Part shown: piece by piece, positions 22,260 to 23,655 of the stretch
Position numbering within the stretch: position 1 is the stretch's first letter
How the letters are laid out: every line of letters begins with the position of its first letter
Origin: Reclinomonas americana ATCC 50394
Lineage: Eukaryota; Jakobida; Jakobea; Jakobida
Reading direction: 5' to 3'
DNA length: 23,655 nucleotides
Assembly (NCBI GenBank): GCA_048213135.1
Contig: PS015142.1
Span: 20,970 to 44,624, forward strand
Translations under genes and position numbers: made by a program
Notes under the pieces: model-generated
The model's database searches: none
Seen by the model: the letters and a program-made list of their open reading frames with translations, nothing else
Told to the model about the DNA's origin: nothing

Positions 22260-23655
22260 CTATACCTTCTTCTGGAGACACCAGAAGCAGATGACCATGC
22301 CGGCGGATATGGGTACACCGACAGCGTACGATGTGACAATGACGTCGCCGGCCCACCCAATGTGATCCGACAGGAGCGTCCAGGTGATCCACAGCAGAAT
22401 CGACGCCACAATCTGCTCGTGCGGCGTTCCAAGTTGTCACAATCACGAATGAACATGCGATGGAAGACACAGAGAGCAGACGTGCCTTGAACACAAACGA
22501 CACGCCAAAGCAGCCGGCAGCCACGATCTTTGGCCACGTTCTCTCCTCGTCGATCCATCTCCGTTTTCTCCACTCATCGTCATTCGAGCTCGCACCATTC
22601 ACCTCGCGTCTTGTAGGCCGACCACCATACACAGCCGTGGCTGCACACGCACACAAAACATACCGTTCAACACCAAAGAACACACACACACACACACAAA
22701 AGCGAATCGTGGGAGCACCATCCGTGCCCGCAATGCTCGAGTCCTCACGCTGCGCCTCCTCGTCATCGACCAACGACGCAGAGTCGATCACACTATCGAC
22801 ACACTGTGTTCAACACGTGCGCGACACACAGACACGCGCAAGCAAAGAGCAACGATCGAAACTCGCGCTCTCTCTCTGGCCGACACCGCGGATCTTGAAA
22901 CGCCTCAATCACACACAAGTTGCCTGTGTCACAGATGTCACCAACACACACTCAAGACGCACACGTGTGTGTGTGTGCGTGCGCTCACCAGAGACCAACT
23001 CAAAGAACAGCGACGCCATGACAAAGATCATGCCCGCAGTCGCCACTTTGCTCTACACAAACGAGTCAGTGAGCAGAGTTGAGCAACACACACTCTCTCA
23101 CACACACTGACACACCAGAGACACCACTGTGCTCAGTGAGAAGAGCGCCGGCAGCGACACCGACAGGAAGAACACAAAGTGCAGCAACACTGAGGGAGAG
23201 AGTGTGTCAGTGTCAGTGTCGATGAGATACATAAGCAAGTGTGCTCACCGTAGACGCCATACCAGGCGACTCTGAGCATGCGCATCTCTCGCGGCTGCCT
23301 CGATGATCTAGATCTCTATGAGTGTGACTCACCAGATTGTCTCTTGTTGTTGCACGCGCATGAGTGGTCTGTGTGTCTCTCCACTCTTCTCCACTCTCTT
23401 CCTCTCCTCTCTCACACACAGTGCTCACACAGACACGGGCTCACTGGATGGCCTCGGCAGTGCGTCAATGGCCAGTCCCATTCCCGCGCCCACTGCTGGC
23501 AAGCATCCTCATCGCAGCTGTTACGCGCGCTCTCTCACACACACTGTGACAGAGACACTCACACACGCACATAACACAGCATCAAGATCACACCCGCGAC
23601 CACCGACCAACGGGACGCACGACAGCACACACGATCTCGACAGTGTGGTCAGTCC
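22260..23655 (-). CDS. Multi-pass membrane protein, 5' end outside the window
   Basis: Exons in transcript order: beyond 23655 to 23567, 23492-23445, 23287-23249, 23189-23116, 23052-22989, 22923-22887, 22792-22719, 22640-22495, 22412-22260 (TAG). Phases chain throughout, though the two most upstream junctions are less sure and the 23288-23444 intron is long (157 bp). At least five hydrophobic segments are visible: SVVAGVILMLCY into LGAGMGLAI; VLLHFVFFLSVSLPALFSL; ATAGMIFVMASLFFELV; IVAAGCFGVSF with IVASILLWITWTLL; and VIVTSYAVGVPISAGMVICF. An acidic loop (DSASLVDDEEAQREDSS) and a basic, acidic mixed loop lie between the third and fourth. It ends in CLQKKV. I do not recognise the family. Confidence 0.62.

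Overview
This is a gene-dense window of nuclear DNA from an intron-rich unicellular eukaryote. All reading frames are broken by short introns (mostly 55-85 bp, GT...AG) with a pyrimidine- or CA/CT-rich stretch before the acceptor. Exon phases chain correctly across every gene. TGA, TAA and TAG all act as stops, so the code looks standard. A CEP295/Ana1-like centriole protein and a possible striated-fibre type coiled-coil protein suggest a centriole-bearing, probably flagellated protist. COMMD9 and the large kinase and Rab proteins fit a free-living non-fungal lineage. I cannot name the species. All gene models below are my own spliced reconstructions without transcript evidence.

Layout: after a short 3' end of one gene (3-113, +), eight genes alternate strand: CEP295-like (+, 248-4436), coiled-coil/Rab GTPase (-, 7722-4503), COMMD9 (+, 7789-8591), CinA-like/nucleotidyltransferase (-, 10624-8664), PH-PH-PH/TKL-kinase/dual-specificity-phosphatase fusion (+, 10729-17384), Ser/Pro-headed coiled-coil protein (-, 20018-17575), C-terminal PH-domain protein (+, 20282-22203) and a multi-pass membrane protein (-, running off the right edge to 22260). 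Convergent stops lie only 56-190 bp apart and divergent starts 66-263 bp apart, so each divergent pair probably shares one promoter region.

The most notable item is the roughly 1,454-residue protein at 10729-17384. It joins three PH domains, a TKL-like kinase with all main catalytic residues, a helical repeat-like region, and a dual-specificity phosphatase domain with a complete C-X5-R loop. Second is a 650-residue Rab-family GTPase with a long N-terminal coiled coil, a CAC prenylation tail and an aberrant G3 box (DTMGSD in place of DTAGQE). Several exons are tiny (9, 12, 13, 16 and 25 nt) and often hold a single catalytic motif. A recurrent GTTGCGT 5' splice site looks like GTGCGT with one inserted T.

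Two assembly gaps (18569-18588 and 19164-19634) lie in the coiled-coil gene, in or next to (GT)n-rich introns.
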